Under the pieces are notes generated by a model. That model was not told where the DNA came from. It searched no databases and worked only from the letters and a program-made list of their open reading frames with translations. A program made the position numbers and the translations under genes. This document shows, piece by piece, positions 51,518 to 60,109 of a stretch of DNA of 64,000 bases. Origin of the DNA: Candidatus Chloroploca asiatica. GTDB lineage: Bacteria; Chloroflexota; Chloroflexia; Chloroflexales; Chloroflexaceae. Within the stretch, counting starts at the first letter, position 1; the number at the start of each line of letters is the position of its first letter. Where the stretch lies: NCBI RefSeq assembly GCF_002532075.1, contig NZ_LYXE01000182.1:62001-126000 (forward strand), read 5' to 3'.

Positions 51518-51958
51518 ATGTTCGTTTTTGCGTATCACGCTTTGCTCTTGATCCATGTCGCCTGCTTTGCCATCTGGATGGGCGCGATTGTGGCATCCTT
51601 GCTGGTCGTCCGAACTTTTGAGCCACGCCTGACCAAGCCAGATGGCCTGACCTCTGATGGCGAACTCCTGCGTGCCTATATTCGCCACGAGGTGAAGCTG
51701 GTTGATGTTGTCTTTCTTAGTTTGATGATCTCAGGGCTTGCCCTGGCTCAGTTCTATCTTGGTTGGAACACCTGGGTTTTTCTCAAGATCGGTCTTTTCA
51801 TTGCGCAATTTGCCGCTACAATGGGCTTCGTCTTCCTGCGCATCCGCCCGATCACCTACCCTTGTACCCCGGCGACTTATCGCCGCTGGTACCAACTTTT
51901 TGGCGTCTCGTTGAGCTTTTTTGCTGTGACCCTGTTGGTCGTCTACTTCGGAAGGTGA
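51518..51958 (+). CDS. Small four-helix membrane protein, CopD-like
   Basis: 146 residues, 6 bases after the BCD transporter stop and probably co-transcribed. It has four hydrophobic segments (ALLLIHVACFAIWMGAIVAS, VDVVFLSLMISGLALAQFYL, FLKIGLFIAQFAATMGFVFL, LFGVSLSFFAVTLLVVYF) with a conserved-type H in LLLIHVACF and an R/K pattern between helices. It resembles CopD/DUF2269 membrane proteins that may bind haem or copper, but only weakly. Its coupling to a pigment-related transporter is notable. Confidence 0.7.
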   Translation: MFVFAYHALLLIHVACFAIWMGAIVASLLVVRTFEPRLTKPDGLTSDGELLRAYIRHEVKLVDVVFLSLMISGLALAQFYLGWNTWVFLKIGLFIAQFAATMGFVFLRIRPITYPCTPATYRRWYQLFGVSLSFFAVTLLVVYFGR

Positions 51959-51998
51959 GCTTTGCCCTACGTGCTCCTTCGCCCCATCCATACGTCGC

Positions 51999-52892
51999 TT
52001 ATTGTGCTCCGGTGATGTCGCGGCGGGCAATGGTGCGCCAGGCCGTGTAGCCAAAGAGGAGGCTGTAGATGATGACGACGAGGGTGGCCTGGAAGGGGGC
52101 AGGGAGCACGGTTGGGTCGAGGGCATTCGTAAGTAACGACTGGTCGAGGCCAAAGAGTTGACCGTTTTGCATCACCAGGCTGTTGATGTTGGGTTGGAGC
52201 AGCAGGTTGATGACCTGGCGGATCAGTGGGTTGACAAGACCGAGTGAGGTGAGCGAGCCGGCCCCGATGTCGAAGATGAGGAAGACGATGCCGCCCGCAA
52301 TCCCGGCGAGTGTGGAGCGCCCCAGCGCGGCACTGGCAAGGGTAAGCAACAGGTAGGGCAGGATGATCAGCAGCGCTCGTGCGATGCCGATCGGCAAAAC
52401 AAGCAGATCACGTACGCTCAGTGTATGTGGCAGCCCGAGCCAGGCGCTGGCAATGAGCGCGATCAGCACGCCGACGAGCAGACCGAGCACGATCCCGATG
52501 AGCAGACCGAGTAGCAGGGCCATTGTTTTGGCGAGCAGATAGGCCCGGCGATCAGGGGCGCGACTCAGCAAACTCCGCAGCGTCCCCCAGCTATAATCGC
52601 CGCCGAGCGACCCGGCAGCGAGCAGAATCGCCAGGATGCCACCGGTGCTATTGACCTGCCCAAGCACCATGCCAAAGATGCCAGGGAGACTCAGTTGTCG
52701 CCGGATCTCGGCCACCTGTTCATCACGCAGCACCGTCAGGTTTATGCCAAGCACCCCCTCGTGCAGCGCCACCACGAGGGTCCAGAGGATCAACGAAAGC
52801 GCAAGCAACCCGAGAAAGATCGCCAGCATGGCCCAGGCCAGGGGGCGACGCCAGAGCTTGAGCCATTCAGCAGCAAAGAGACGAGTGAACAT
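51999..52892 (-). CDS. ABC exporter permease (ABC-2 type)
   Basis: 297 residues with six predicted membrane helices. The N-terminus FAAEWLKLWRRPLAWAMLAI is typical of ABC-2 permeases, followed by a large external loop (51-90) and an inner-face segment GDYSWGTLRSLLSRAPDRRA, the coupling-helix region. It starts 9 bases after the ATPase gene stop, so the two form one exporter. Substrate is unknown; similar pairs export lipids, antibiotics or bacitracin-like compounds. Confidence 0.88.
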   Translation of the reverse strand: MFTRLFAAEWLKLWRRPLAWAMLAIFLGLLALSLILWTLVVALHEGVLGINLTVLRDEQVAEIRRQLSLPGIFGMVLGQVNSTGGILAILLAAGSLGGDYSWGTLRSLLSRAPDRRAYLLAKTMALLLGLLIGIVLGLLVGVLIALIASAWLGLPHTLSVRDLLVLPIGIARALLIILPYLLLTLASAALGRSTLAGIAGGIVFLIFDIGAGSLTSLGLVNPLIRQVINLLLQPNINSLVMQNGQLFGLDQSLLTNALDPTVLPAPFQATLVVIIYSLLFGYTAWRTIARRDITGAQ

Positions 52893-52901
52893 AGTGTACC
52901 A

Positions 52902-53819
52902 TCATGTTTCGCCAGTCACCTCAAGGAAAAAGTCCTCGAGTGAACTGAGCTCCGGGGCGAGTTCGGCGACCGGCACTCCGGCGGAGGCAAGATAGGCATT
53001 GAGTTCAGCGGCCCGACTGGTGGGCGTCACCACGATCAGATGGTTAGCGGCAGTTTCAACATCCGTCACCCAGGGTAGCGCCTTGAGCAGAGCGATCGCC
53101 TTGCTTGCGTCGCCCTCGATGCGTACCCTGAGGCGTTGATCGCGCTGGAGCAACGCAGCCACCTGGCCCTCGGCGAGCAAGCGCCCAGCCTTGAGGATCG
53201 CCACGCGCTCGCAGACCTGTTCGACCTCGTGGAGTTGGTGGCTACAGAGGAAGATCGTCCGCCCGCGTGCGGCGAGGCTCCTGATCAACTGCCGGATCTC
53301 GGCCGTTCCCGCCGGATCGAGGCCATTGGTCGGCTCATCAAGCAGGATCAATTCAGGATCGGGCAGCAGCGTTGCGGCAAGCGCCAGGCGCTGCTTCATG
53401 CCCTGTGAATAGACGCGCACCCGCTCACGGGCGCGGCTCGTCATCTCGACAACCTCCAGCACCTCGGCAATGCGTGTCGCGGCAATCCCACCGGCCCGAC
53501 AGAGCACCCGCAAATTATCGTAGCCCGAAAGATAGGGATAAAACGCGGGGGCCTCAATCATCGCGCCGACGCGGGCCAGGGCTGTCACCGGGTTCGCTGC
53601 GACATCAACACCAAGCACCACGGCCCGCCCCGCCGACGGCCTGACCAGACCAAGCAGCATCGCCAGCGTCGTCGTCTTACCGGCCCCATTCGGCCCTAGA
53701 AAACCAAACACCTCGCCACGCTGCACCGTGAGCGTCAACGCATCAACCGCAACGCGCTCGCCATAGCGCTTGGTCAGGTGCTCGGTCGCAATCGCCACAT
53801 CGGGGGCTTGATTTGACAT
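52902..53819 (-). CDS. ABC transporter ATP-binding protein (CcmA/drug-export type)
   Basis: 305 residues from the ATG at 53819. Walker A GPNGAGKTTT (about 43-52), Q-loop RVGAMIEAP, signature motif YSQGMKQRLALAATLL, Walker B ELILLDEPTNGLDPAG and H-loop FLCSHQLHEVE are all intact. A C-terminal extension (about 225-305) with LRVRIEGDASKAIALLKALP is typical of ABC-2 exporters such as BcrA and NatA. It works with the adjacent permease. Confidence 0.93.
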   Translation of the reverse strand: MSNQAPDVAIATEHLTKRYGERVAVDALTLTVQRGEVFGFLGPNGAGKTTTLAMLLGLVRPSAGRAVVLGVDVAANPVTALARVGAMIEAPAFYPYLSGYDNLRVLCRAGGIAATRIAEVLEVVEMTSRARERVRVYSQGMKQRLALAATLLPDPELILLDEPTNGLDPAGTAEIRQLIRSLAARGRTIFLCSHQLHEVEQVCERVAILKAGRLLAEGQVAALLQRDQRLRVRIEGDASKAIALLKALPWVTDVETAANHLIVVTPTSRAAELNAYLASAGVPVAELAPELSSLEDFFLEVTGET

Positions 53820-53820
53820 A

Positions 53821-54587
53821 TCACGCTTCCTCACCCTGCCAGATCGTCACCCGGTTACGCCCAGCGCGTTTCGAGTGGTACAGAGCCTGATCCGCCTTGC
53901 TGATCAGTTGCTCGGCGTTGTTTCCGTGATCAGGATAGGTTGCGATGCCAAAGGAGATCGTTAGCATCACGGTTCCGTGTTCGGATTGGGTGCAAAGGAC
54001 TGCCGCCGCTTGCCTGATTTCTTCCGCCCGCTTCGCCGCATCGTCCAGTGCTGTATTGAAGAGGACAAGGAGGAATTCTTCGCCCCCATACCGACAAGCA
54101 ATATCCGATCCACGGACGTATTCTTTAAGAAGACGAGCGACTGCCACCAAAACAGTATCACCGGCCTGATGCCCATACGTGTCGTTGATCATTTTGAAGT
54201 GGTCAAGATCGGCGACGATGATGCTCAACGGGGCATGCTCACGCTCCGTTCGCACAAGTTCCCGTGCCAGGGCTTCGGTCAGATAGCGGCGGTTGTACAG
54301 ACCAGTCAGCGGATCGATCAGATATTGCTCGCGGAGTTCCGCCTGGAGGTGTTCAATTTCTTGCACATAGCGGCGTAAATCGGCGTTCGCGGCTTCCAGC
54401 AGTTGCTCGTTACGCTCACGCTTAGTAACTTCCTGCTCGGCACGCGTCAGGGCCTGTTGGAAAGCACCATGACAACAAGAAATAAAGCAGCGATCATCAT
54501 CATGTTCAGGAGATTAGCCCGGTGTGTTCGCTGGAGGTCACCTTCAAAGACGGGAGGCGCGAACCACTGTTTGAAGCGAGCTACCAT
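53821..54587 (-). pseudogene. Broken GGDEF (diguanylate cyclase) gene with a deleted membrane sensor
   Basis: The C-terminal part (53821 to about 54470) encodes a coiled-coil linker (ALTRAEQEVTKRERNEQLLE) and a complete GGDEF domain with DPLTGLYNRRYL, DLDHFKMINDTYGHQAGD, the active site YGGEEF and SFGIATYPDHG; synthesis of c-di-GMP would be possible. Upstream, in another frame, a start at 54587 encodes VARFKQWFAPPVFEGDLQRT and a first membrane helix (LLNMMMIAALFLVVMVL), then stops at 54447. The two halves match the ends of a normal multi-helix sensor-GGDEF protein, so several hundred bases of sensor were lost and the frame shifted at about 54455-54470. A GTG at 54366 could still express a soluble GGDEF fragment. 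Confidence 0.75.
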
Positions 54588-54647
54588 GATGATGGCTATC
54601 TCTATGCCGGATGGCACTTCGTATCGCTTGAACTGACACTACTCAGT

Positions 54648-54833
54648 TCATGCATAGTATAGCACACGAGCCTTCTCACCACGTTTCATGCGTGGTATCT
54701 CCCGAAGCTGCTGCTCGGTATGAATAGCATGGACAGGAACCAGGGCTTGCAGCGTGCTCCACGCTTGTGTTAATTGTTCGGGCGTTGCAGCGGCAACGGC
54801 TAACGATGTCACCGCCGCCGCCTGACAACTCAT
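54648..54833 (-). CDS. Possible 61-residue protein, doubtful
   Basis: An open frame with normal amino-acid composition (AATPEQLTQAWSTLQALVPV, then LREIPRMKRGEKARVLYYA) but no ribosome site. It could be a small gene or the tail of a decayed one next to the broken GGDEF gene. No family recognised. Confidence 0.25.
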   Translation of the reverse strand: MSCQAAAVTSLAVAAATPEQLTQAWSTLQALVPVHAIHTEQQLREIPRMKRGEKARVLYYA

Positions 54834-54859
54834 GCTTGCACCCGTTGCTTTAGGGCGAG

Positions 54860-54888
54860 TTGCAGAAAGCGAAAACCTATGCTATAAT
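54860..54888 (+). promoter_or_regulatory. Promoter of tRNA-Asn
   Basis: TTGCAG (54860-54865), a 17-base spacer and TATAAT (54883-54888) preceded by TGC; the tRNA begins 25 bases later. Confidence 0.75.
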
Positions 54889-54912
54889 CTGCCCTGTCCG
54901 TGAACGGAGTGA

Positions 54913-54987
54913 TCCCCGATAGCTCAACGGTAGAGCGGCTGACTGTTAATCAGTAGGTTCGTGGTTCGAATCCACGTCGGGGAGCCA
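54913..54987 (+). tRNA. tRNA-Asn (anticodon GUU)
   Basis: 75 nucleotides with encoded CCA. Acceptor TCCCCGA pairs with TCGGGGA; the D loop has AGCTCAACGGTAGAGC; the anticodon loop CTGTTAA gives GTT; the T arm is GTGGTTCGAATCCAC. A standard class I tRNA. Confidence 0.97.
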
Positions 54988-54997
54988 CGAGTGATAG

Positions 54998-55026
54998 GCC
55001 AGGTAGCAGAGCTACCTGGCTTCTTT
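54998..55026 (+). terminator. Intrinsic terminator after tRNA-Asn
   Basis: A 10-bp stem (54998-55007 with 55011-55020), AGA loop, then TTCTTT. It separates the tRNA from smpB. Confidence 0.8.
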
Positions 55027-55050
55027 GTTGAGGATGTTTGAGGTGATTCT

Positions 55051-55527
55051 ATGGCATCAAAGAAGCCTCCTGCCGGGGTGGTGGCCGATAATCGGAAGGC
55101 GCGCCACGATTATACAATTGAAGAGACCTTTGAGGCGGGGCTTGTCTTGACGGGCACCGAAATTAAGTCGGTGCGTGCGGGCAAGGTGAATCTGCGGGGG
55201 AGTTATGCCCGCGTTTTTCGTGACGAGGTCTTTTTGTATGAGGCGCATATTTCGCCGTATGAGCAGTCAGGCACGTATTTTAACCACGAGCCGACGCGCC
55301 CGCGTAAGTTGTTGCTGCATCGGCGTGAAATCCGGCGCATTGATGGGTTGATACGGCAGAAGGGGATGACCCTGGTGCCGCTGAAGATCTATTTTAAAGG
55401 GCGGCGTGCCAAGGTGGAGTTGGGCGTTGCCCGGGGCAAAAAGCTTTATGATAAGCGTGAGGATATTGCCAAGCGCGATGCGCAACGTGATATCGAGCGG
55501 GTGATGAAGTCGCGTTCACGAGACTAG
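55051..55527 (+). CDS. smpB: SsrA-binding protein SmpB
   Basis: 158 residues. The OB-fold core is complete: [55 protein letters not shown], and [20 protein letters not shown], followed by [20 protein letters not shown] and a basic C-terminal tail (KSRSRD) that enters the ribosomal mRNA channel. SmpB delivers tmRNA to stalled ribosomes. The ssrA (tmRNA) gene is not in the window. The MFS gene starts 2 bases after the stop. Confidence 0.96.
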   Translation: MASKKPPAGVVADNRKARHDYTIEETFEAGLVLTGTEIKSVRAGKVNLRGSYARVFRDEVFLYEAHISPYEQSGTYFNHEPTRPRKLLLHRREIRRIDGLIRQKGMTLVPLKIYFKGRRAKVELGVARGKKLYDKREDIAKRDAQRDIERVMKSRSRD

Positions 55528-55529
55528 CA

Positions 55530-56777
55530 ATGGCTGTTGGCTATCTGGAGTTGTTGCAACGCAACAAGCAGTTCCGTCGGCTCTGGTACGGGCAGATTGT
55601 GAGTCAGTTGGGCGATTGGCTTGATAGCATCGCCCTCTTTATTTTGCTTTTGAATTTGACTGGTTCGGGTCAGGCGCTGGGCTTGTTGTTGCTGGCCGAG
55701 TTTTTGCCAGGGGCGCTGGTCAGTCCATTTGCGGGCGTGGTGATTGATCGGCTACCGCGTAAGCTGGTTTTGATTGCGAGCGATCTTGGTCGGGCGGCAA
55801 TGGTCTTGCTCTTGCTGCTCGTCAATAGCCCGGCGGATCTCTGGTTGGTCTATGTGGCCGTGGTGCTGAAGGTCTCGATGGCGGCCTTTTTTGAGCCGGC
55901 CCGCTCAGCGATTCTGCCGAGTCTCTGTACACGTGAAGAGTTGGTGACGGCGAATGCGATCAGTGGGGCCACCTGGTCGGCCATGCTGGCGATTGGGGCG
56001 GCCCTGGGTGGCCTGGTTGCCGCTACTCTGGGCGTGCGGGCGGCTTTTCTGCTAGATGCGGCCTCCTTTCTACTATCGGCGGCCATTATTGCGACAGTGC
56101 AAGTGCGCCCGTCGGAGCGTTCCGGCGCTGATCAGGCGTCACGGGGGCGCTCGGTGTGGGCGCTGGCGGGGCAAGCCGGCGGTGAATTGCGTGATGGATT
56201 GCGCTATGTCATGCGCCATCGCGACGTCTTCTGGTTGACGTTCACGAAGGCGTTGTGGAGCATTGGGGGCGGGGTGTTGCTGTTGCTCACGCTGCTGGGG
56301 CGCGAGGTCTTTCCGCTGGGGCGCGATGGGGCGCTGAGCATTGGCTTGCTCTATGCGGCGCGGGGGCTTGGCACGGGCATTGGCCCGCTGCTGGCGCTGC
56401 GGCTGGGCGGCGACGGTCAACGCTTTCTGCGCCGCGCCATCGTCATCGGCTTCTTTGTAACGGCGGCGGGCTACCTTGCGCTCAGTGCGATGCCAACGCT
56501 GGCGTTGGCGGCACTGGCGGTGCTCTTTGCCCATCTTGGCGGCAGTGTGCAATGGGTCTTTAGCACGGCATTGTTGCAGACGAAGGTGCCAGATCAATTG
56601 CTTGGGCGCGTGTTTGCGACCGAATATGCGGCGCTCACATTGACGACCGCGCTCTCGGCGTATCTCACCGGCGTCATTGCCGATCAGGGCGTTAGTCCGT
56701 GGGCGCTATCACTTGGCCTTGGTGGCGTCTTTCTGGTAACAGGGACAATCATCGGGTTGGCGCTGTGGCGTGAATGA
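55530..56777 (+). CDS. MFS transporter
   Basis: 415 residues with twelve predicted helices. It is of the enterobactin-exporter/MFS_3 type: FRRLWYGQIVSQLGDWLDSI near the start, PGALVSPFAGVVIDRLPRKL between helices 2 and 3, and EPARSAILPSLCTREELVTA in the middle. Members export drugs, siderophores or are of unknown substrate. The start lies 2 bases after smpB, so the two may be co-transcribed. Confidence 0.87.
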   Translation: MAVGYLELLQRNKQFRRLWYGQIVSQLGDWLDSIALFILLLNLTGSGQALGLLLLAEFLPGALVSPFAGVVIDRLPRKLVLIASDLGRAAMVLLLLLVNSPADLWLVYVAVVLKVSMAAFFEPARSAILPSLCTREELVTANAISGATWSAMLAIGAALGGLVAATLGVRAAFLLDAASFLLSAAIIATVQVRPSERSGADQASRGRSVWALAGQAGGELRDGLRYVMRHRDVFWLTFTKALWSIGGGVLLLLTLLGREVFPLGRDGALSIGLLYAARGLGTGIGPLLALRLGGDGQRFLRRAIVIGFFVTAAGYLALSAMPTLALAALAVLFAHLGGSVQWVFSTALLQTKVPDQLLGRVFATEYAALTLTTALSAYLTGVIADQGVSPWALSLGLGGVFLVTGTIIGLALWRE

Positions 56778-56916
56778 GGAGATGCCGCGATGCCGCTCAG
56801 TTGGGGTTTGCCAGTTGTGGTCGGTGGCTTTATTTCCGGAGCCGCCGTCCGGCAACCTGGACAACCTGCGAGCAGCCGCTTGGTCGTCGCGACCACTACG
56901 TGACGTGCACCGGAAC

Positions 56917-57612
56917 CTACGGCGGATCCAACGGAGCCTGAAAGCGGTAGCCGATGCCTGGCTCATTGCGGATCAGGATGGGTTGCGCAGGGTTTGGCTC
57001 GATCTTCTTGCGCAGTTGCGTGATAAATACGCGGAGCGTCGGTACGTCATCGGCGGCACCCGGCCCCCAGATCGTGGTGAGAATGTGCTGGTGGGTCAGC
57101 ACTTTGCCCGCGCTCGCGGCAAGCAGCGTCAAGAGTTGGTACTCCGTCGGGGTCAGCCGAACCTCCTGTCCGGCGAGCGCGACGCGGCGGCGCGCCCGGT
57201 CGATGCACAGCGGACCGAAGACCACGACTGGCTCGTCGGCCCCCTGGCGCCAGGCCGCGTTCCGTAGCGCTACCCGCAAACGGGCCAGCAGTTCATCCAT
57301 CCCAAAGGGCTTGGTCAGGTAATCGTCGGCACCCAGATCGAGCGCGGCTACCTTGTCCTGCTCGGCCCCTCGCACCGTCAACACGATGATCGGCACCCGT
57401 GACCAGCTTCGCACCTGGCGCACGACCTCAAGTCCATCGAGTTGCGGTAGGCCCAGGTCGAGGATCATGACCTCTGGTTGCCAATTCGCCGCCTGCGCCA
57501 CCGCAGCAGCACCATCTGGCGCGATCGCGACCGTATGCCCATAAGCGCTCAGGACAGTCTGCAGCATGCGCCTGATTTGCGGCTCGTCATCCACCACCAG
57601 AATTCGCGCCAT
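56917..57612 (-). CDS. OmpR-family response regulator, KdpE-like
   Basis: 231 residues from the ATG at 57612, with GGAGGAG upstream. The receiver domain has the acidic pair in VDDEP, the phosphoacceptor D in MILDLGLPQLDG, the conserved threonine in IIVLTVRG and K in DDYLTKPFG. A winged-helix DNA-binding domain follows (EVRLTPTEYQLLTLLAASAG, LRVFITQLRKKIEPNP, RNEPGIGYRF). The sequence and its partner resemble KdpE, which activates potassium uptake genes, but no kdpFABC is present here. The gene starts just beyond the kinase stop. Confidence 0.9.
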   Translation of the reverse strand: MARILVVDDEPQIRRMLQTVLSAYGHTVAIAPDGAAAVAQAANWQPEVMILDLGLPQLDGLEVVRQVRSWSRVPIIVLTVRGAEQDKVAALDLGADDYLTKPFGMDELLARLRVALRNAAWRQGADEPVVVFGPLCIDRARRRVALAGQEVRLTPTEYQLLTLLAASAGKVLTHQHILTTIWGPGAADDVPTLRVFITQLRKKIEPNPAQPILIRNEPGIGYRFQAPLDPP

Positions 57613-57626
57613 GGCCGACTCCTCCA

Positions 57627-59099
57627 CTATGCGATTTCCGCCCGAGGCGGCGTGATTTGCCGGCTGGCGACCGGCAGTGTGAAGGCAAACACCGCCCCGC
57701 CACCGGGCCGCGCCTCCACCCAGATCGCTCCGCCGTGGGCCTCGACTAGCCCCTTGCAGATGGCCAGGCCCAAGCCGGTGCCCGCCGCATGGCGCTCGGC
57801 TGCCGCAGCGCGCACAAACTTCTCGAAGATGCGCTCGCGCAGCGCATCAGGTACCCCCGGCCCCCGATCGCGCACTTCCACGCGGATCTGCTGCCCCTCG
57901 ACCTGCGCCGCAACTTCGATCAAGCTCCCCACCGGAGCATAGGCGGCTGCATTCTCGAGCAGGTTCCGCAGCACGTGTTCGATCTGGCCATAGCTGATCC
58001 GCACCCAGGGCAGGTCGTCGGGCACCGCGAGGATCAACTGGGTGCCCGGATGCCGGGTGGCCAACTCCCCAGCCACGGTGCCGATCAACTCGTCAAGGTC
58101 GTGCAAAGACCGGGACTGAGGAATAGCCCCCGCCTCGATCTGTGACATCTCAAGCAGATCACCGACGATCCGGTTGAGCCGGTCGGTCTCGACGCTGATC
58201 GTGTCCAGCAACTCGCGGCGCTGGGCGTCGCTCCATAACACCGCCGGGTCGAGCAGGCTCGTCGCCAGGCCCTTAATGACGGCCAGGGGGGTGCGCAGAT
58301 CGTGCGAGACGAGCGAGAGCAGCGTCGACTTCAACCGGTCGGACTCTGCCAGGGCGCGGGCCTGCCCGGCCATCTCGCTCAGCCGTACCCGCTCGAGCAC
58401 CAGGCTCACCTGGGCAGCGATGGTGGCCAGCAACTCGTGCTCGCTTGCGTTGTAGGGGACACCGGTCACGGGGCGGCGCACGCGGAGCACGCCGATCTGA
58501 CGCTGTTCGGCGTACAACGGCACATCCTCGTACTCCCCGGCGCGGTCGAGCGGGGGCGGCGCATCGCCTGCCTCGGCGAGCAGCACCTGGCACGAAGGGA
58601 CAGCGAGGATCTGAGGCGTCATCTGGGCGACGATTGGTGGGATGCGCTCCTGCGTCAGTTCGGCGCTCAGAGCCTGACTGAGTTGGTAGAGGGCACTCAA
58701 TTCGCTCGTACGGCGTTCGGCAATGAGCGCCTGACGTCGGGCCGCACTCGCCAACCCGCTGACCAGCAGCGCGACGCTCAGAAAGAACCCGAGCCGCACG
58801 GCACTTTCGAGTGAGGTGAGGGCGAACCCACCATAGGGCGGAACAAAGAAGTAGCTAAAGGCTAGCGAGGCGAGCAGGGCACCGGGCAGGCTGGCGTGGA
58901 GCCCAAAGCGCATGGCACTCAATAGCACCACAAGCATATAGATCAGTGCCGCAGTGGCCGAGTGGATCACGTCCTGTTGTTGAAGCATCAGGATCGTGAT
59001 GAGACCAATCGCTGCGACACTGAGCACAACCTGGGCGAGCGGCGTGCGTACCATCGACGCGACCGCCCGCTCAAACGCGGGAAGACGAGGGATAGCCAT
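57627..59099 (-). CDS. Sensor histidine kinase, KdpD C-terminal-like
   Basis: 490 residues. Four close membrane helices of the DUF4118 type (VVLSVAAIGLITILMLQQQD, AALIYMLVVLLSAMRFGL, SLPGALLASLAFSYFFVPPY, LGFFLSVALLVSGLASAARR) lie at about 17-120, followed by a GAF-like sensor region (130-250), HisKA with the phosphohistidine in LLSLVSHDLRTPLAVIKGLA, and HATPase (N box LRNLLENAAAYAP, G boxes DRGPGVPDALRE and GTGLGLAICKGLVEAHGG). It lacks the N-terminal universal-stress/KdpD domain, so its signal probably differs from classical KdpD. It overlaps no gene and is coupled to the regulator. Confidence 0.9.
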   Translation of the reverse strand: MAIPRLPAFERAVASMVRTPLAQVVLSVAAIGLITILMLQQQDVIHSATAALIYMLVVLLSAMRFGLHASLPGALLASLAFSYFFVPPYGGFALTSLESAVRLGFFLSVALLVSGLASAARRQALIAERRTSELSALYQLSQALSAELTQERIPPIVAQMTPQILAVPSCQVLLAEAGDAPPPLDRAGEYEDVPLYAEQRQIGVLRVRRPVTGVPYNASEHELLATIAAQVSLVLERVRLSEMAGQARALAESDRLKSTLLSLVSHDLRTPLAVIKGLATSLLDPAVLWSDAQRRELLDTISVETDRLNRIVGDLLEMSQIEAGAIPQSRSLHDLDELIGTVAGELATRHPGTQLILAVPDDLPWVRISYGQIEHVLRNLLENAAAYAPVGSLIEVAAQVEGQQIRVEVRDRGPGVPDALRERIFEKFVRAAAAERHAAGTGLGLAICKGLVEAHGGAIWVEARPGGGAVFAFTLPVASRQITPPRAEIA

Positions 59100-59424
59100 A
59101 CTCCCTATTATACCGTCAGGCTGGTCTTCTTGAGTCCCACTGCATCGATCCTAGCGCTGTTGCAACGTCCACCTGACCGGAGCACCGTCGGGCTGAAGCC
59201 CTCGGCTCCGGGTCGCGAAGGCCGCCTGCGCGGCCTCATCCAGCCCGCGCAGGCGGGCTTGGCACGCAGTGGCCGAGGCGTTGACGCCGACGGTGACCCC
59301 GGAGAGCTGACGTTGCATCAGCCCTGGCATCGATCCGAGCCAGCGGAAGAAGCTGAGGCAGCGCCAGCACCTCCGCCTGGGTTCAGGATCATCTCATATG
59401 GTGCGCGTATATCTAGCCAAGGTC
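59100..59424. other. Gene-free region with dispersed repeat
   Basis: About 325 bases. It contains a GC-rich repeat with the inverted arms GAAGGCCGCCTGCGCGGCC and AGCCCGCGCAGGCGGGCT at 59216-59262, of a kind often dispersed in Chloroflexi genomes. No gene was recognised. Confidence 0.55.
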
Positions 59425-59574
59425 TCAGAGCGCGCGGAAGAGCAGATCCATCACGAATGCGGTGAGGCCAATCACGACCAACGTGATCGTGAGGGCCAGA
59501 ATGGTCAAGCCAAGATTGGAGCTTTTGCGGGCCTGACTGCGGCGACTAACCTGCTGCTGTTGCTGGATACGCAT
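59425..59574 (-). CDS. Small single-helix membrane protein, 49 residues
   Basis: From the ATG at 59574, with GGAAAGG upstream. A polar, glutamine-rich basic N-terminus (MRIQQQQQVSRRSQARK) precedes one strongly hydrophobic helix (LGLTILALTITLVVIGLTAF) and a short tail VMDLLFRAL. The longer open frame upstream is not coding-like. Likely a small inner-membrane protein of unknown role. Confidence 0.5.
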   Translation of the reverse strand: MRIQQQQQVSRRSQARKSSNLGLTILALTITLVVIGLTAFVMDLLFRAL

Positions 59575-59799
59575 ATGATCACCCTTTCCTGTCAATCGTT
59601 CGCGTATATTGTGCGTCGACCACGTTCCTACGGGTAACAAGGCCGATGGGCACGAAGTTCCTTTACGAGTATATATGTCTGGTGGCCTACCCAGTATTTG
59701 GGAACCATTTGGGCCTGCACGCCTTGGCAGCAAATGCTTTCCAAACGTCGAGCAGGGTGCGCTGGCTGTATACTTGGTGAGAGGCACGGCTGTGTCTAC

Positions 59800-60078
59800 A
59801 TGCCGATGTCACGCTTTCTGCTCTTCACAACGCTAGGCTCGCTGGTGTGGACGAGCGCCTTGACCGTTGGTGGGATGCTACTCGGCCTAGCCTGGACGCA
59901 GATGATCGCGTTTGTCGAGGTCTATCAACACCTGGTTCTCGTGGCAGTGGGCATCGGGTTGGTGAGTTTCGTGGCTATGCGCCTCCCAGGGCACCTGCGG
60001 CGACGCGGTCGATCCGTACCTGAATGGATGCGACGGTGCCGAGGCGATGCGCGCACCCGGCCCTGCTCCTACAAGTGA
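59800..60078 (+). pseudogene. DedA-family C-terminal remnant
   Basis: The 92 residues begin with MPMSRFLLFTTLGSLVWTSA, two hydrophobic helices and a basic end (LRRRGRSVPEWMRRCRGDA). This matches the last third of DedA/SNARE-associated membrane proteins, in which the segment normally follows RxPxxRF. The N-terminal two thirds, including the catalytic-like reentrant loop, are missing, and the preceding frame is non-homologous. It is therefore a truncated remnant, upstream of the CaCA antiporter gene whose ribosome site it overlaps. Confidence 0.7.
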
Positions 60079-60109
60079 ACGCGCGTCTAGATTGAAAGGA
60101 GACTTGAAT

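Noticed and set aside
56782-56902. Short hydrophobic ORF after the MFS gene (PLSWGLPVVVGGFISGAAV)
   Set aside because: It has a ribosome-like GAGGAG only for a different frame, ends within 40 codons and matches nothing recognisable; too weak to call.
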